From assembly GCF_040548815.1 (NCBI RefSeq), contig NZ_JBEPSM010000001.1, positions 1,240,001-1,304,000 on the forward strand: a stretch of 64,000 nt of DNA, in the 5' to 3' direction. The position numbers and the translations under genes are program-made. The stretch comes from Kaistia defluvii (GTDB lineage: Bacteria > Pseudomonadota > Alphaproteobacteria > Rhizobiales > Kaistiaceae). Below, one piece after another: positions 63,384-64,000 of the stretch (the stretch's first letter is position 1; every line of letters begins with the position of its first letter). The notes under the pieces were generated by a model. The model did not search any database. It saw nothing but the letters and a program-made list of their open reading frames with translations, and was not told where the DNA came from.

Positions 63384-64000
63384 TCAGCGTCTCTTGAAGG
63401 TGGGCTGGCGCTTTTCCTTGAAGGCGGCGCGGCCTTCGGCGGCGTCTTCGGTGGCGAAGCAGATGGTCTGCAGGTCGCGCTCGTAGTGGATCGCCTGCTC
63501 CTGCGGCATGGTGAACGCCGCCTGCAGGTTGAGCTTCGCCGTTTCGGCCGCGATCGGCGCCCGGCTGGCGATCACGTCGGCGATGGCGCGTGCCCGGGCG
63601 AGAAGATCGGCCTGTGGCACGACTTCCGACACCAGCCCCCAGGCCAGCGCCTTTTCGGCCGGGATCGGATCGCCGGTCATGATCATCAATGCCGCATTGG
63701 ATGGGCCAACCGAATGCGCGAGGAAGGTCGCCATGCCGCCACCGCCGATCCAGCCGAGTTTTATTTCCGGGGCGGCGAACTGCGCGTTGTCGGAAGCAAT
63801 GCGGATGTCGCAGGAGAGCGACGTTTCCAGCCCGCCGCCAAAGGCATAGCCGTTGACCGCCGCGATGGTCGGCTTCAGCAGCTTGCGGATCGCGTCGCAG
63901 TAATCGGCGCGATTGCGGAACTGCCAGGGCGAGGCATAGGTGTCGAGTTCCTTGATGTCGGAGCCGGCACAGAATGCCCGCTCCCCCGCGCCGGTGACGA
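63384..64000 (-). CDS. Enoyl-CoA hydratase/isomerase (crotonase) family protein, N-terminus beyond window
   Basis: The visible C-terminal 205 residues carry the crotonase signature: oxyanion-hole segments FCAGSDIKEL and AAVNGYAFGGGLE, then PEIKLGWIGGGG and the EKALAWGLVSEVVP block. The family hydrates or isomerises CoA thioesters, or acts as a decarboxylase. Its place at the head of a sugar-transporter operon is unusual and implies that a CoA ester forms in that pathway. The Glu pair of true hydratases is only partly matched (GGGLE; GWIGGG in place of the second Glu), so another crotonase reaction is possible. Confidence 0.88.
   Translation of the reverse strand, partial: VTGAGERAFCAGSDIKELDTYASPWQFRNRADYCDAIRKLLKPTIAAVNGYAFGGGLETSLSCDIRIASDNAQFAAPEIKLGWIGGGGMATFLAHSVGPSNAALMIMTGDPIPAEKALAWGLVSEVVPQADLLARARAIADVIASRAPIAAETAKLNLQAAFTMPQEQAIHYERDLQTICFATEDAAEGRAAFKEKRQPTFKRR

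Overview
The window is about 65% G+C and reads as an alphaproteobacterial chromosome, most likely Hyphomicrobiales (Rhizobiales). This rests on the aat / accC / accB / aroQ / dsbA-like / M48 gene order, the DUF2155 gene beside aat, a plcP-agt lipid-remodelling pair, and the large number of ribose-type sugar ABC transporters. Kaistia or a relative is a guess from general character only. I see no rRNA, tRNA, CRISPR array or transposase.

The left third (1-23.4 kb) is mostly core genome. It holds the edge of an Mla-type lipid transporter, a dgcN-dgcA pair for D-glutamate catabolism, a PLP dehydratase, plcP-agt behind a near-consensus Pho box, LysE, a fumarylacetoacetate-hydrolase-family enzyme, a YbdG-like MscS channel, thiD and a DMT exporter. 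Then come DUF2155/aat (tail-to-tail overlap), accC-accB-aroQ, a DsbA-like protein, an M48 protease, an aminotransferase, a ROK repressor and pgi. A 26-codon upstream ORF with a strong ribosome site is coupled to aat by a TGATG overlap.

The middle (23.8-44 kb) is a catabolic island that I infer to be one regulon of the GntR/UTRA protein at 37.2 kb. An AT-rich motif (core ATTATAATAGCAT) lies in the promoter regions of four transcription units. Two copies, 9 kb apart and inverted, are identical over 23 bp. The units encode two sugar ABC transporters, three SDR proteins, an SMP-30-type lactonase, and an unusual thiamine-diphosphate enzyme in which E1-alpha, E1-beta and a lipoyl domain are one polypeptide, followed by a shortened E2-like protein with no recognisable HxxxDG acyltransferase motif. 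Two of the three SDRs lack the catalytic tyrosine. A VOC protein and an aldose 1-epimerase lie nearby. No E3, kinase or sugar-acid dehydratase is present. This is the best candidate for an undescribed system.

The right part (44.6-64 kb) holds a large GH94/GH36-type protein and two more sugar-uptake clusters: ROK kinase / LacD-like aldolase / SorC regulator / ABC transporter, and SDR / LacI / HAD / diguanylate cyclase / ABC transporter / enoyl-CoA hydratase. Three AT-rich inserts interrupt the sequence: a frameshifted DUF4917 gene with SIR2-like motifs (29.5-30.5 kb), a small orphan ORF (44.0-44.6 kb) and a PutAbiC-type abortive-infection gene (47.9-48.6 kb).

Dispersed intergenic palindromes (CTCTCCCGC...GCGGGAGAG type) recur. 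In all four ABC clusters a strong palindrome directly follows the substrate-binding-protein gene, which suggests a common device for differential expression.
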